Shown: piece after piece, positions 6,639 to 15,789 of the stretch
How the letters are laid out: each line of letters starts with the position of its first letter
How positions within the stretch are numbered: the stretch's first letter is position 1
Assembly (NCBI RefSeq): GCF_947654275.1
Contig: NZ_CANTJS010000013.1
Location: 1-64,000, forward strand
Reading direction: 5' to 3'
DNA: 64,000 bases
DNA from: an uncultured Oscillibacter sp.
Lineage (GTDB): Bacteria; Bacillota; Clostridia; Oscillospirales; Oscillospiraceae
Program-made: the position numbers and the translations under genes
Notes under the pieces: generated by a model
Seen by the model: the letters and a program-made list of their open reading frames with translations, nothing else
Databases searched by the model: none
Told to the model about the DNA's origin: nothing

Positions 6639-7913
6639 ATGAAGAAACAACGTTTAACAGCTCTGGCCCTGGCCGCCGTGCTGGCCCTGAGCCTCACTGC
6701 CTGCGGCGGAGGCGGCGAGGAGCCGCCGGAGGAGGAGGCCGGGCCCCAGGGCGTGGCCGTCCAGGTCCAGGAGATTGCGGCAGACACCATCTATGCCGAG
6801 AATACCGTCTCCGGCCGCCTGACGGCGGAGGACGAGGATGTGATTATGGTGGCGGTCTCCGCCAAGTGCACGGCGGTCTATGCCGAGGCCGGCGACGAGG
6901 TGAAGGCGGGAGACGTGCTGTGCACCCTGGATCTGGCCAGCACCCTGTCCTCCTATGACGCCGCCAGCATTGGCTATCGTTCCGCCGTCCAGAGCTATAA
7001 CGATCAGGCGGCGGTCTTTGAAAAGCAGATTGCCCTTCAGGAGAAGAACGTCAGCGACCTGAAGGCTCTCTTTGAGATTGGCGCGGCCTCTCAGATGGAG
7101 ATTGATCAGGCGGAGCTGCAATTGCAGAGCTCCATTGCCACCCGGAACTCCACTCTGGCCCAGCTGGAGGCGGGGATGCAGAGCTCCAAGTCCAATGTGG
7201 AGCAGCTGGACACCGTTCTGGAGAATGTGGACGCCCGGGGCAATGTGATTGCCCCCAGCACCGGCACCCTGGTGACCATGAACGCCGTGGAGGGCAGCTT
7301 TGTGTCCAACGCAGCCCCGGTGGCGGTGATTGACGGGGTGGAGCAGATGAAGGTGGTGGTTCAGGTCTCCGAGGCCCTGGTGCCCAAGCTGAAGGCCGGA
7401 GACGAGGCCGACGTGACGGTTTCCGCCGCCGGCGAGACCTTCACCGCCTCCATCCGTTCTGTGGAGCGGGCGGCCAACGTGCAGACCAAGCTGTATACCG
7501 TGACGCTGGCGGCTCCCTCCGGGGTGGACGGCCTGCTGGCGGGCATGTTCGCGGACGTGACATTCCACACCGATGTTTCCGAAAACACCGTGGTGGTGCC
7601 CACCGAGGCCATCCTCACCAGAGGCGACGTCCAGTATGTCTACGTGGTGGAGAACGGCGCCGCCAGGTATGTGGAGGTTACCGTGGGCCTCACCGGCAGC
7701 GGCGTGACGGAGGTCCTCTCCGGCCTCTCCGCCGGGCAGCAGCTGGTGACGGTGGGCCAGGCCTACCTGAGCGACGGCGACCCGGTCCGCATTGTGGGCG
7801 GTACGGACGCGGAAGGCGGCGCGGAGAACGCAGGCGGCGCGGAGAACGTGGACGGCACGGAAACAGCGCCGGAGGACGGAAACGAAACAAGCCCGTCCGG
7901 GGAGGACGCATGA
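6639..7913 (+). CDS. RND efflux adaptor lipoprotein (membrane fusion protein)
   Basis: A 424-aa HlyD/AcrA-type adaptor. The lipobox LTAC places lipidation at Cys22. A split biotinyl-lipoyl-like domain flanks a coiled-coil hairpin (DQAAVFEKQIALQEKNVSDLK to IATRNSTLAQLEAGMQ). Beta-barrel and membrane-proximal domains follow (GDVQYVYVVENGAARYVEV). The C-terminal tail is Glu/Gly/Ala-rich low complexity. It links the RND pump to the TolC-like protein. Its stop overlaps the pump start by 4 nt (ATGA), giving translational coupling. Confidence 0.92.
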   Translation: MKKQRLTALALAAVLALSLTACGGGGEEPPEEEAGPQGVAVQVQEIAADTIYAENTVSGRLTAEDEDVIMVAVSAKCTAVYAEAGDEVKAGDVLCTLDLASTLSSYDAASIGYRSAVQSYNDQAAVFEKQIALQEKNVSDLKALFEIGAASQMEIDQAELQLQSSIATRNSTLAQLEAGMQSSKSNVEQLDTVLENVDARGNVIAPSTGTLVTMNAVEGSFVSNAAPVAVIDGVEQMKVVVQVSEALVPKLKAGDEADVTVSAAGETFTASIRSVERAANVQTKLYTVTLAAPSGVDGLLAGMFADVTFHTDVSENTVVVPTEAILTRGDVQYVYVVENGAARYVEVTVGLTGSGVTEVLSGLSAGQQLVTVGQAYLSDGDPVRIVGGTDAEGGAENAGGAENVDGTETAPEDGNETSPSGEDA

Positions 7914-10900
7914 ATATCGCGAAAGCAAGTATTCAGCATAAGGTGGCGACGCTGCTGGCCAGCATCCTGATCTGCGTCTTCGGCCTGATGTACGCCACCC
8001 AGCTGCAAATGGCCCTGATGCCGGACATGGAGATGCCCATGGCGGTGGTGGCCTGCTACTATGTGGGAGCCAGCCCCAGCGACATCGAGGAGCTGGTGAC
8101 CCGGCCCCTGGAGGGCGCGATTATGTCCGTCCCCGGAGTGGATGAGATTGCCTCCACCTCCTCCGACGGCGTCAGTCAGATTCAGATTACCTATGTGGAC
8201 GGCACGGACCTGGACATTGCCGCCACCAAGCTCCGGGAGCAGTTCGACATGGTGAGCCTCCCGGAGGACGCCATGGACCCGGTCATCATCAATATGAACC
8301 TCAGCGCCCTGATGCCCACGGCCATGATTGCCCTGATGGGCGAGGACCTCAGCCGCCTCCAGACCCTGGCGGACGACGTGGTGGTCCCCGCTCTGGAGCG
8401 GATCAACGGCGTGGCACAGGTGACGGTGAACGGCGGCACGGAGCAGCAGATCGCCGTGGAGCTGGACCCCACCCGGGCGGCGGGCTACGGCCTGTCCACC
8501 TCCTATGTCTCCCAGTTTCTGGCGGGACAGAACCTGATTTATCCCGGCGGCAGTCTGGAGAACGGCACCCAGAAGCTGACCGTCTCCACCGACGCCAAGT
8601 TTCAGACGGTGGAGGACGTGGCCAACATGGTTCTCACGCTGCCTACCGGCGGCACGGTGCGCCTGAACGAGGTGGCCGATGTGGCACTGGAGGAAAAGGA
8701 CATGGAGGCTGTCGCCAAATCCGGCGAATCCGCCTGCGTGGTGCTCCAGGTTTCCAAGCAGTCCTCTGCCAACGAGGTCTATGTCTCCGAGCAGGTGGTA
8801 AAGCGGCTGGAGAGCCTGAAGGAAGACAATCCCACTCTGCGCTACAGCACGCCCTACCTGGCCAGCGAGTACATCAATCAGACGGTGGACGCCGCCTATC
8901 AGAACATTCTGCAGGGCGTGCTGCTGGCGGCTATTGTGGTGCTCCTGTTTCTCCGCCGGGGCGGGGCCACCCTGACCATTGCGGTGTCCATGCCCATCTG
9001 CATTCTGACGGTGTTCCTGCTGATGAACACCTTTGGCCTGACGCTGAACATGATGAGCCTGGGCGGCATCGCCATGGGCGTGGGCATGATCGTGGATAAC
9101 TCCATTGTGGTGCTGGAAAATATTTACCGCTTTTCCGCCGACGGATACGACCGGGAGAGCGCCTGCATCGAGGGCACAAAGGAGGTTACCAGCTCCGTGC
9201 TGGCTTCCACCCTCACCACCGAGGCGGTTTTTGTCCCTCTGGCCCTCACCGGCGGCATGGCGGGCATGATGTTCAAGGATTTCTGTCTGACCATCGCCTC
9301 TCTGATCTTCGCCTCTCTGGTGATTTCCCTGACTCTGGTGCCTCTGCTCTGCTATTTCACCCTGGATGAAGAAAAAGTCCGCCGCCGGGAAGCGAAAAAA
9401 GCCGCGAAGCGGCCCGGTCCCCTGAAGAAGCTGGCGGAAGCCATCGGCGGGTTCTATATGAAGACGCTGGGCTTCTTTGTGCGGCATCTGTTTTTGGGAA
9501 TGATGGCCTCTCTGGCCCTGGTGGTCCTCTTCGGCGTCACGCTTATGAATACAAAAATGGTCCTGATTCCCGATATGGACCAGGGGACCGTGAACCTCAG
9601 CGTCAGCATGCCCATCGGCTCCCAGCTGAACGAGACCGCCGCCATTGCCGACCGGGTCAGCGCCATTGTGGAGGCGGAGACGCCGGAGATAGAAGAGATG
9701 TTTTACATCGCGTCCAACGAATCCGTTACCTTCATGCTGGACGTGGGGTCCAAGTCCCAGCGGGAACGGAGCAGCAACGACATTGCCGCGGGAATCCGGG
9801 AAGCCCTCCGGGATATCGCCGGCTGTGAGATCAGCGTCTCCGCCTCGGATTCCGAGGCCATGATGGGCGGCGGGGGAGACATCGCCGTGGTCATCGAGGG
9901 AGACGACTACGATACCCTGGAATTCCTGGCAAACGACCTGATTGCCCAGATTTCCGCCCTGCCCGATGCAGTGAACGTAACCAGCTCCCTCAGCGATGAG
10001 GTGCCCCAGGTAAAGGTCCGTGTGAACCGGGAGGCCGCCGCCCAGTACGGCCTTACCGCCGCGGCCATCGGCGGGGCGGTCCGGTCGGAGCTCACCGGCT
10101 CCACCGCCACCAGAGTTACCGTCAGCGGCCAGGAGCTGGAGGTGGTGGTCCGGGGCAGCGGCGCGGCGGCTGAGAGTCTGGACGCTCTGCGGTCCATGGG
10201 CGTGCCCTCCTCCTTTGGCGGGACGGTTCCTCTGAGCTCTGTTGCCAGCGTGAGCGTTGAGCAGGCTCCCCAGGTCATCGTCCGGTCCAACCAGACCCGG
10301 CAGGTCACCATCACCGGCGACTCCGTCAGCGGCGATACCTCCGCCATGACCCAGGCCATCTGGGAGATTCTGGGCAGCTATACCTTCCCCCAGGGCTACA
10401 GCGTGGAGACCGACGGCAGCTATGAGACCATGATGGAGAGCTTTACCGACCTGCTGCTGGCTCTGGCGGTGGCGCTGCTGCTGGTCTATTTCGTGCTGGC
10501 GGTGCAGTTCGAGAGCTTCCTGATGCCCGTTATGGTTATGCTGATTCTGCCGGTTGCCTTCACCGGATCTCTGTTCGGCCTTCCGCTGACGGGGCGGGAC
10601 CTCAGCATGCTGTCCCTGGTGTCTATCATCATGCTGGCGGGCACGGTGGTCAACTCCTCCATTATTCTGGTGGAGTATATCAAGATCCGCCGGGCCCGGG
10701 GCGAGGACCGGGTGACTGCCATTCTCAACGCCTGCCCCCTCCGGGTGCGGCCCATCCTGATGACCACCCTGACCACCATTCTGGCCATGGTCCCCATGGC
10801 CATGGGCATCGGGGAGACCAACGAGATGATGGCGGACATGGGCATCACCATGATCGCGGGCATGGTCATCTCCACCATTGTCACCCTGGTCTTCACACCG

Positions 10901-11071
10901 GTGTACTATTCTGTCATCGACAACCTCAGCCATGTCTTCCGCAGGAAGGATAAGGGTGAGAAGCCCCCCAGGCAGCCCCGAAAGGCTCGAAAAAGTCTGT
11001 TCTGCCGCAAGGGCAAGGAGCTTCCGGAGGCTGCCGGAGTCCCAGAAACCGTTCTGCCGGAAAGCATCTGA
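7910..11071 (+). CDS. RND family efflux permease (AcrB/SwrC type)
   Basis: A 1053-aa inner-membrane pump with the usual twelve-helix RND plan: one N-terminal helix, a large extracytoplasmic porter loop, a six-helix block, a second loop and a second six-helix block. The proton-relay helix reads GMIVDNSIVVLENIY; the first Asp of the AcrB Asp pair is present and the second is Asn, as in many Firmicute relatives. The later GTVVNSSIILVEYI repeat matches it. The length is normal. It exports amphiphilic compounds by proton antiport; the substrate is not predictable. It is the last gene of the operon, followed by a terminator. Confidence 0.95.
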   Translation: MNIAKASIQHKVATLLASILICVFGLMYATQLQMALMPDMEMPMAVVACYYVGASPSDIEELVTRPLEGAIMSVPGVDEIASTSSDGVSQIQITYVDGTDLDIAATKLREQFDMVSLPEDAMDPVIINMNLSALMPTAMIALMGEDLSRLQTLADDVVVPALERINGVAQVTVNGGTEQQIAVELDPTRAAGYGLSTSYVSQFLAGQNLIYPGGSLENGTQKLTVSTDAKFQTVEDVANMVLTLPTGGTVRLNEVADVALEEKDMEAVAKSGESACVVLQVSKQSSANEVYVSEQVVKRLESLKEDNPTLRYSTPYLASEYINQTVDAAYQNILQGVLLAAIVVLLFLRRGGATLTIAVSMPICILTVFLLMNTFGLTLNMMSLGGIAMGVGMIVDNSIVVLENIYRFSADGYDRESACIEGTKEVTSSVLASTLTTEAVFVPLALTGGMAGMMFKDFCLTIASLIFASLVISLTLVPLLCYFTLDEEKVRRREAKKAAKRPGPLKKLAEAIGGFYMKTLGFFVRHLFLGMMASLALVVLFGVTLMNTKMVLIPDMDQGTVNLSVSMPIGSQLNETAAIADRVSAIVEAETPEIEEMFYIASNESVTFMLDVGSKSQRERSSNDIAAGIREALRDIAGCEISVSASDSEAMMGGGGDIAVVIEGDDYDTLEFLANDLIAQISALPDAVNVTSSLSDEVPQVKVRVNREAAAQYGLTAAAIGGAVRSELTGSTATRVTVSGQELEVVVRGSGAAAESLDALRSMGVPSSFGGTVPLSSVASVSVEQAPQVIVRSNQTRQVTITGDSVSGDTSAMTQAIWEILGSYTFPQGYSVETDGSYETMMESFTDLLLALAVALLLVYFVLAVQFESFLMPVMVMLILPVAFTGSLFGLPLTGRDLSMLSLVSIIMLAGTVVNSSIILVEYIKIRRARGEDRVTAILNACPLRVRPILMTTLTTILAMVPMAMGIGETNEMMADMGITMIAGMVISTIVTLVFTPVYYSVIDNLSHVFRRKDKGEKPPRQPRKARKSLFCRKGKELPEAAGVPETVLPESI

Positions 11072-11080
11072 GCGGACAAA

Positions 11081-11119
11081 AACAGCGGACCGTCCAAAGG
11101 GACGGTCCGCTGTTTTTTG
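11081..11119. terminator. Bidirectional terminator
   Basis: A 15-bp stem AACAGCGGACCGTCC / GGACGGTCCGCTGTT with a short loop and a T-tract on the plus side. The A-run before the stem serves the minus-strand gene that ends at 11123. Confidence 0.9.
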
Positions 11120-11122
11120 TTG

Positions 11123-11974
11123 TTATTTTTCAGAGGCTTCTTCAGTCTCCTCCTCCAGCCCCAGCAGCGCCCTGCCGTGGGGACCCATGTGGGGGAGAAG
11201 CTCCTCATAGGTCAGGTGGAATACCTGCTCCCCGGCGGCATAGCAGGCCAGCTCATAGGGGGAGAAGGCCACGGTCATGCCCTCCTCGTCAAAGCTGACG
11301 GCATAGCTGGTCCAGTTTTCCAAAATCTCCTCGTAATCCTCCCAGAAAAAATCCGTCGGGGAAAGGCTGTTTTCCTGGGCCCGGTTCTGAGCCTGCCGCT
11401 TCAGGGCCCGGACCACGGCGGCATGGAACCCGGCGTCGTCGTCCAGAGTGGCGGCGTCGAAAAAAGTGCCGCTGTCCAGGTCAAAGTTCCAGCTTAAAAG
11501 TATGGTGTTGCCGTGGGCTCCGCCGGTATAGTTGTGGTATTCCGCCGATACGCTGACCAGCCGCCCTGTCTGATAGGCCGTGCAGGTCAGCTGCTCCACC
11601 AGGGGCTGGCCGTTCTGCGCCGGGGCCTGGGCCAGGAGCTCCTGAATGCGGGGCGCGTCTGCCCTCCAGTCCGCAAACCGGAGGTTAAAGGTCTCCGTCA
11701 GCTCCAGGGCCCGCTCCTCCTCCGGGTTTTGGGCCTCCAGTATCTGGGAGCCGTCCTCCCGCAGGGCGGACATCTGGGGTACGGTATAATCGCAATAGGC
11801 CAGGGTGTTCCCCTTGTAGTCCAGAAAACTCTCCTCATAGCTGCTGTAGTCCAGCTGATAGAAAATTTCCCGAGGGGCCGGCTCCGGCAGGGCGTTTTTC
11901 AGGTCAGTCAGCGTCTCTCTGGCGCAGCCCGACAGGGTGGACAGGACCAGAAGCAGCGCGAGCATGGTTCCCAT
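11123..11974 (-). CDS. DUF3298 (RsiV/PdaC-like) lipoprotein
   Basis: A 283-aa lipoprotein (lipobox LSGC, Cys17). The middle holds the DUF4163-type strand region with the hallmark YTGGAHGN, followed by the DUF3298 domain (FFDAATLDDD to the C-terminal AAGEQVFHLTYEEL). Members include the anti-sigma-V receptor RsiV and PdaC-associated proteins; no sigma gene lies next to this one. A good AAAGGAGG site precedes the start. It converges on the efflux operon and shares its terminator. Confidence 0.85.
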   Translation of the reverse strand: MGTMLALLLVLSTLSGCARETLTDLKNALPEPAPREIFYQLDYSSYEESFLDYKGNTLAYCDYTVPQMSALREDGSQILEAQNPEEERALELTETFNLRFADWRADAPRIQELLAQAPAQNGQPLVEQLTCTAYQTGRLVSVSAEYHNYTGGAHGNTILLSWNFDLDSGTFFDAATLDDDAGFHAAVVRALKRQAQNRAQENSLSPTDFFWEDYEEILENWTSYAVSFDEEGMTVAFSPYELACYAAGEQVFHLTYEELLPHMGPHGRALLGLEEETEEASEK

Positions 11975-12013
11975 GGAAGTTCCTCCTTTGTTCCCGGCAT
12001 CTGAGCCCCGGGG

Positions 12014-13222
12014 TTACAGCATCGCGGGGCCCTCCCGCCACTCTCCGCCGCCCTGAGCGGCGGCAAGGTCGGGATAGGCCAGGGTATATAGATCGGAAGC
12101 CCGGACCTCCAGCGAAAACAGCGCCTGTGCCTGGGGGCTCAGCCGCCCTGCGCCGGCGGGCCTGGTCAAAACGGGAACGGCGGCGGTCTTCCGCATCCGC
12201 CCCAGCAGGGCGCGGCCCGCGGCGTTGGCGGCCAGGGGCCGCAGGTAGGGGACGTCTTCGGGGAGACCGGCGGGGGGGAGGCCCAGAAAGGCCCACAGGA
12301 CCATCCGGCGGAGCCGGGCGTGGGCATAGCGCTTGGTTTTGGCGGAGGCAAGCAGCTCTTCCAGAGAGGCGGCGGTGCGGCTGGCCCGATAGAGCCGGTT
12401 CCCCAGGCCCTCCCGGCCCTGGTCCAGGGCGGCGAAATCCGCCCGGTCCATGGTGCGCAGGCGGGCCAGCATGGCCCGTTCACAGGTCTCCCGGAATACC
12501 GGGGCCCGTCCGGCGCGCAGCTCCTCCCGGCAGGCTTCGGCCATGGCGGGAGCCATGTACGAGAGGGCCTGTTCCGTCTCTCCCGCCTGGAGCAGGGCCC
12601 GGATGGCGGAGGCGGAGGGGAGGGGGGAGGCGGTCCCCGGCTGGTCATGGGCCCCGCCGGTGCGCTTTACCGTCAGGGGGCGGATGGAGCGGTTCAACCG
12701 CAGCAGCTCCTTGCAGTATTCCACGCCCAGGATATTGTTGGGCTGTTCCAGAAGAGCGGCGTCCGTCGGGGAGAGAAGCGCCGCGGCGGCCCGCTGGCGG
12801 GCGGCGGCGAAGCTGTCGCCCTGTGCAAGCTCCTGCTTCAGCAGGGGCGGGAAATCTTCCGACAGCAGGGCGGCGGCCAGGCGCTCCAGCGCCGCGCTTT
12901 CGCCGCATTCGCTGCCGAAAGCCAGACGGGTCACGAGGCCGGAGGCCGCCAGGGTCCGGACGGCCCCCCGGGCGAACCGCTCCGCCGAGGCGACGGCCCA
13001 GGGCAGGGGAAGCTCCAGCACCAGGTCCGCCCCGCTTTGGACGGCGGCGGCAGCCCGGGCGTGCTTGCGGAGGAGGGCGAAGTCCCCCCGCTGGACGAAA
13101 TTCCCGCTCATGACGCAGATAACGGCGGTTTCAGGGCCCAGCAGGCGGCGGGTTTCCTCCAGAAGACGCACGTGGCCCATATGGAGAGGATTGTATTCTG
13201 CTATGATACCAGCGGTCTCCAC
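12014..13222 (-). CDS. tmcAL: tRNA(Met) cytidine acetate ligase
   Basis: A 402-aa TmcAL/YlbM nucleotidyltransferase. It makes acetyl-AMP from acetate and ATP and acetylates C34 of elongator tRNA-Met. The nucleotide-binding start VETAGIIAEYNPLHMGHVR contains the HxGH motif, followed by VMSGNFVQRGDFAL and LELPLPWAVASAE. The track starts at an upstream ATG, but a GTG at 13222 behind GAGGGGG matches the family N-terminus. It is divergent from ackA, so two acetate-using enzymes share one intergenic region. Confidence 0.92.
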   Translation of the reverse strand: METAGIIAEYNPLHMGHVRLLEETRRLLGPETAVICVMSGNFVQRGDFALLRKHARAAAAVQSGADLVLELPLPWAVASAERFARGAVRTLAASGLVTRLAFGSECGESAALERLAAALLSEDFPPLLKQELAQGDSFAAARQRAAAALLSPTDAALLEQPNNILGVEYCKELLRLNRSIRPLTVKRTGGAHDQPGTASPLPSASAIRALLQAGETEQALSYMAPAMAEACREELRAGRAPVFRETCERAMLARLRTMDRADFAALDQGREGLGNRLYRASRTAASLEELLASAKTKRYAHARLRRMVLWAFLGLPPAGLPEDVPYLRPLAANAAGRALLGRMRKTAAVPVLTRPAGAGRLSPQAQALFSLEVRASDLYTLAYPDLAAAQGGGEWREGPAML

Positions 13223-13274
13223 AAAATTCCCCCTCAAAGTAATGACAAAAAAGTGACATTTTGGTAAAAAGCGG

Positions 13275-13302
13275 TTGTAAGTGAGAAAAAGTCTGGTATA
13301 AT
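13275..13302 (+). promoter_or_regulatory. Promoter of ackA
   Basis: TTGTAA at 13275-13280 and TATAAT at 13297-13302 with a 16-bp spacer, giving an approximately 95-nt leader before ackA. Confidence 0.75.
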
Positions 13303-13404
13303 GAAAATGGGACAACGGGAGAAGCGCTGTCCCTGGAACTACATCTTATATGAATTTGGAAAAACCCGCAAGGTTTTTCTGAAAAGAAGAGGAGACGGTC
13401 AATC

Positions 13405-14598
13405 ATGAACATTCTTGTCATCAACGCAGGCAGCTCTTCCCTGAAGTACCAGCTGCTGGACCCTGAGAATGGCGTCCTGCTGGCCAAGGGCCTGTGCGAG
13501 CGGATCGGCATCGACGGCAAATTCACCTACAAAGCGGAGGGGAAGAACACCCTGGACGCGGTGGACGTGGCCATGCCCACCCATTCCGAGGCCATTCAGG
13601 CGGTGCTGAACGCCCTGACGGACAAAGAGAACGGTGTTGTGTCCTCCATGGCGGAGATTGGCGCGGTGGGCCACCGGGTGGTCCATGGCGGCGAAAAATT
13701 CGCCTCGTCCGTCGTGATTACCGGCGAGGTGATGGCGGCCATTGAGGAGTGCAACCCCCTGGCCCCCCTCCACAATCCCGCCAACATCATCGGCATCAGG
13801 GCCTGCCAGTCCCTCATGCCCACCACGCCCATGGTGGCTGTGTTCGACACCGCCTTCCACCAGACCATGCCCCCCGCCGCCTATATGTACGCCCTGCCCT
13901 ATGCGTATTATGAAAACGACAAGGTCCGGCGGTACGGCTTCCACGGCACCAGCCACAAATATGTGGCCGGACGGGCCGCCGCCATGCTGGGCCGGCCCAT
14001 TGAGGAACTGAAGCTGATTTCCTGCCACCTGGGCAACGGCTCCTCCATCACTGCCGTCAGCGGAGGAAAGAGCGTGGACACCTCCATGGGCTTCACGCCT
14101 CTGGCCGGCGTGCCCATGGGCACCCGTTCCGGCGACCTGGACGCGGGCATTCTCCAGTATCTCATGAACAAATACCAGATGGGCATTGACGAGATGCTGA
14201 ACGTGCTGAATAAAAAGTCCGGCGTGGAGGGCCTCTCCTGCGTGTCCTCCGACTTCCGGGATCTGGAGTCCGCGGCCGGTAAGGGAGACGCCAAGGCCGC
14301 GCTGGCCCAGGAGAAGTTCGCCTATGAGGTCCGCAAGTACGTGGGCGCTTACGCCGCCGCCATGGGCGGGGTGGACGCGGTCATCTTCACTGCCGGCGTG
14401 GGCGAAAATGACAAGGCCATCCGTTCCATGGTCTGCCAGGGCCTGGAGTACATGGGCCTGAAGCTGGACGCCGGAGCCAACGATGTCCGGGGCAAGGAGA
14501 CGGTGATTTCCACCGCGGATTCCAAGGTGAAGGTTCTGCTGATTCCCACCAACGAGGAACTGATGATTGCCATGGATACGGCGGCCCTCGTAAAATAA
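13405..14598 (+). CDS. ackA: Acetate kinase
   Basis: A 397-aa acetate kinase of normal length that converts acetyl phosphate and ADP to acetate and ATP. The signature NILVINAGSSSLKYQL starts the protein; YGFHGTSHKY, the acetate-site HRVVHGG and the C-terminal FTAGVGENDKAIR are all present. No phosphotransacetylase gene is adjacent. It is transcribed alone from its own promoter and ends at a strong terminator. It probably gives the main ATP-yielding step for acetyl-CoA made by the neighbouring island. Confidence 0.98.
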   Translation: MNILVINAGSSSLKYQLLDPENGVLLAKGLCERIGIDGKFTYKAEGKNTLDAVDVAMPTHSEAIQAVLNALTDKENGVVSSMAEIGAVGHRVVHGGEKFASSVVITGEVMAAIEECNPLAPLHNPANIIGIRACQSLMPTTPMVAVFDTAFHQTMPPAAYMYALPYAYYENDKVRRYGFHGTSHKYVAGRAAAMLGRPIEELKLISCHLGNGSSITAVSGGKSVDTSMGFTPLAGVPMGTRSGDLDAGILQYLMNKYQMGIDEMLNVLNKKSGVEGLSCVSSDFRDLESAAGKGDAKAALAQEKFAYEVRKYVGAYAAAMGGVDAVIFTAGVGENDKAIRSMVCQGLEYMGLKLDAGANDVRGKETVISTADSKVKVLLIPTNEELMIAMDTAALVK

Positions 14599-14679
14599 GA
14601 GTTCGGCAAGAGTCAGAATTTCCGGCAGGCGGCAAATCCCCCGCAGGGCCCGCCGCCGGTTCTGACGAATGCTGAAAAA

Positions 14680-14711
14680 AGCCCTGCCCATTCATTGGGC
14701 AGGACTTTTTG
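14680..14711 (+). terminator. Terminator of ackA
   Basis: Stem CCTGCCCA / TGGGCAGG with loop TTCAT, followed by ACTTTTT. An A-run before the stem lets it work for the opposite strand too. Confidence 0.8.
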
Positions 14712-14865
14712 CCGTTGGGCCGGATGGCTGCGCCAGCCCCGGAAGCTCCCCGCCTCTGCCTGAAAAGGAACCGTCCTTTTCAGCCCCGGCGGCGATATCC
14801 GAAAAGGCGCGGGGAAGAGGTTTCTTCCCTGCGCCTGCCGGAACGCGCCCTGCCGGAACAGACCG

Positions 14866-15774
14866 TCAGCAGGGGTTTTCGATGTTCATCTGGTGTCCGC
14901 TGTAGTTGCCGGAAATCTCCCGGGCCTGGAACTTGGCGGCCTCCACCAGCTTGGCGAAATCGACGCCGGTATCATAGCCCATTTCGTTGAACATCCACAC
15001 CGTGTCCTCGGTGGACAGGTTGCCGGAGGCGCCGGGGGCGAAGGGACAGCCCCCCAGGCCGCCCAGGGCCGCCTGGATGTGGGTGACGCCGGACTCCACC
15101 GCCGCCATGGAGTTGACCATGCCGCAGCCCCGGGTGTCGTGGAAGTGGACGCCCAGCTCCACCTTGGGGAATGCGGCCTTCACCCTGGCAATCAGCTCCT
15201 TGACCTGGGCGGGGTCGGCGATGCCGATGGTGTCGCACAGGCAGCAGGTGGTCATGCCGGCGTCGGCGTAATCCTTCAGGAAGGCCACCACGGCGTCATA
15301 GTCCCGGTATTTGCCCTCGAAGGGGCAGCCGAAGGCTGTGGCCAGGTCCACGGTAACATCCAGGTCGGGGAAGGCCGCCCGGATTTCCCTGTAGGCCTCC
15401 AGGGACTGTTCGTGGGTACGGTTGATATTGGCCTTGTTGTGGCTTTTGCTGAAGGAAACCACATAGCAGACCTTCCGCAGGCCCAGGTTGTAGGCATTTT
15501 CAGCGCCCCGGAGGTTGGGAACCAGGGCAAACAGGTCCAGCTCCGGATACTTCTCCAGAACCGCCCTGGTGACGTCGGCGGCGTCCGCCAGCTGGGGAAT
15601 GGCCTTGGGGCTGACGAAAGAGGTGTATTCCATGTGGGTCACCCCGGCGTCCGCCAGCCGGTCGATGACGGCCAGCTTCTGTTCGGTGGTGATGGGGGCG
15701 CACTTTACGCTCTGGAAGCCGTCCCGGGGGCCGACTTCAACGATGTCGATTTTACCCTTGTGTACCGTGCTCAT
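14866..15774 (-). CDS. HMG-CoA lyase family enzyme, paralog 1
   Basis: A 302-aa DRE-TIM metallolyase of the HMG-CoA lyase family. Conserved catalytic features are VEVGPRDGFQ (Arg-Asp), the Glu in MEYTSFVSPK, CDTIGIADP, the metal His pair in HFHDTRG, and the flexible-loop Cys plus Asn in GGLGGCPFAPGASGN. Such enzymes cleave 3-hydroxy-3-methyl acyl-CoAs to acetyl-CoA plus an oxoacid; citramalyl-CoA lyase of Chloroflexus belongs here too. It starts 15 nt after the CoA-transferase in the same operon, so it probably acts on that enzyme's CoA ester. HMG-CoA versus citramalyl-CoA cannot be decided by eye. Confidence 0.88.
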   Translation of the reverse strand: MSTVHKGKIDIVEVGPRDGFQSVKCAPITTEQKLAVIDRLADAGVTHMEYTSFVSPKAIPQLADAADVTRAVLEKYPELDLFALVPNLRGAENAYNLGLRKVCYVVSFSKSHNKANINRTHEQSLEAYREIRAAFPDLDVTVDLATAFGCPFEGKYRDYDAVVAFLKDYADAGMTTCCLCDTIGIADPAQVKELIARVKAAFPKVELGVHFHDTRGCGMVNSMAAVESGVTHIQAALGGLGGCPFAPGASGNLSTEDTVWMFNEMGYDTGVDFAKLVEAAKFQAREISGNYSGHQMNIENPC

Positions 15775-15789
15775 GACGCTGCCTCCTTA

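Noticed and set aside
7763-10933. 1056-aa minus-strand ORF opposite the RND pump
   Set aside because: It is His/Gly/Arg-rich, lacks domains and mirrors the codon bias of the RND gene; it is an antisense shadow.
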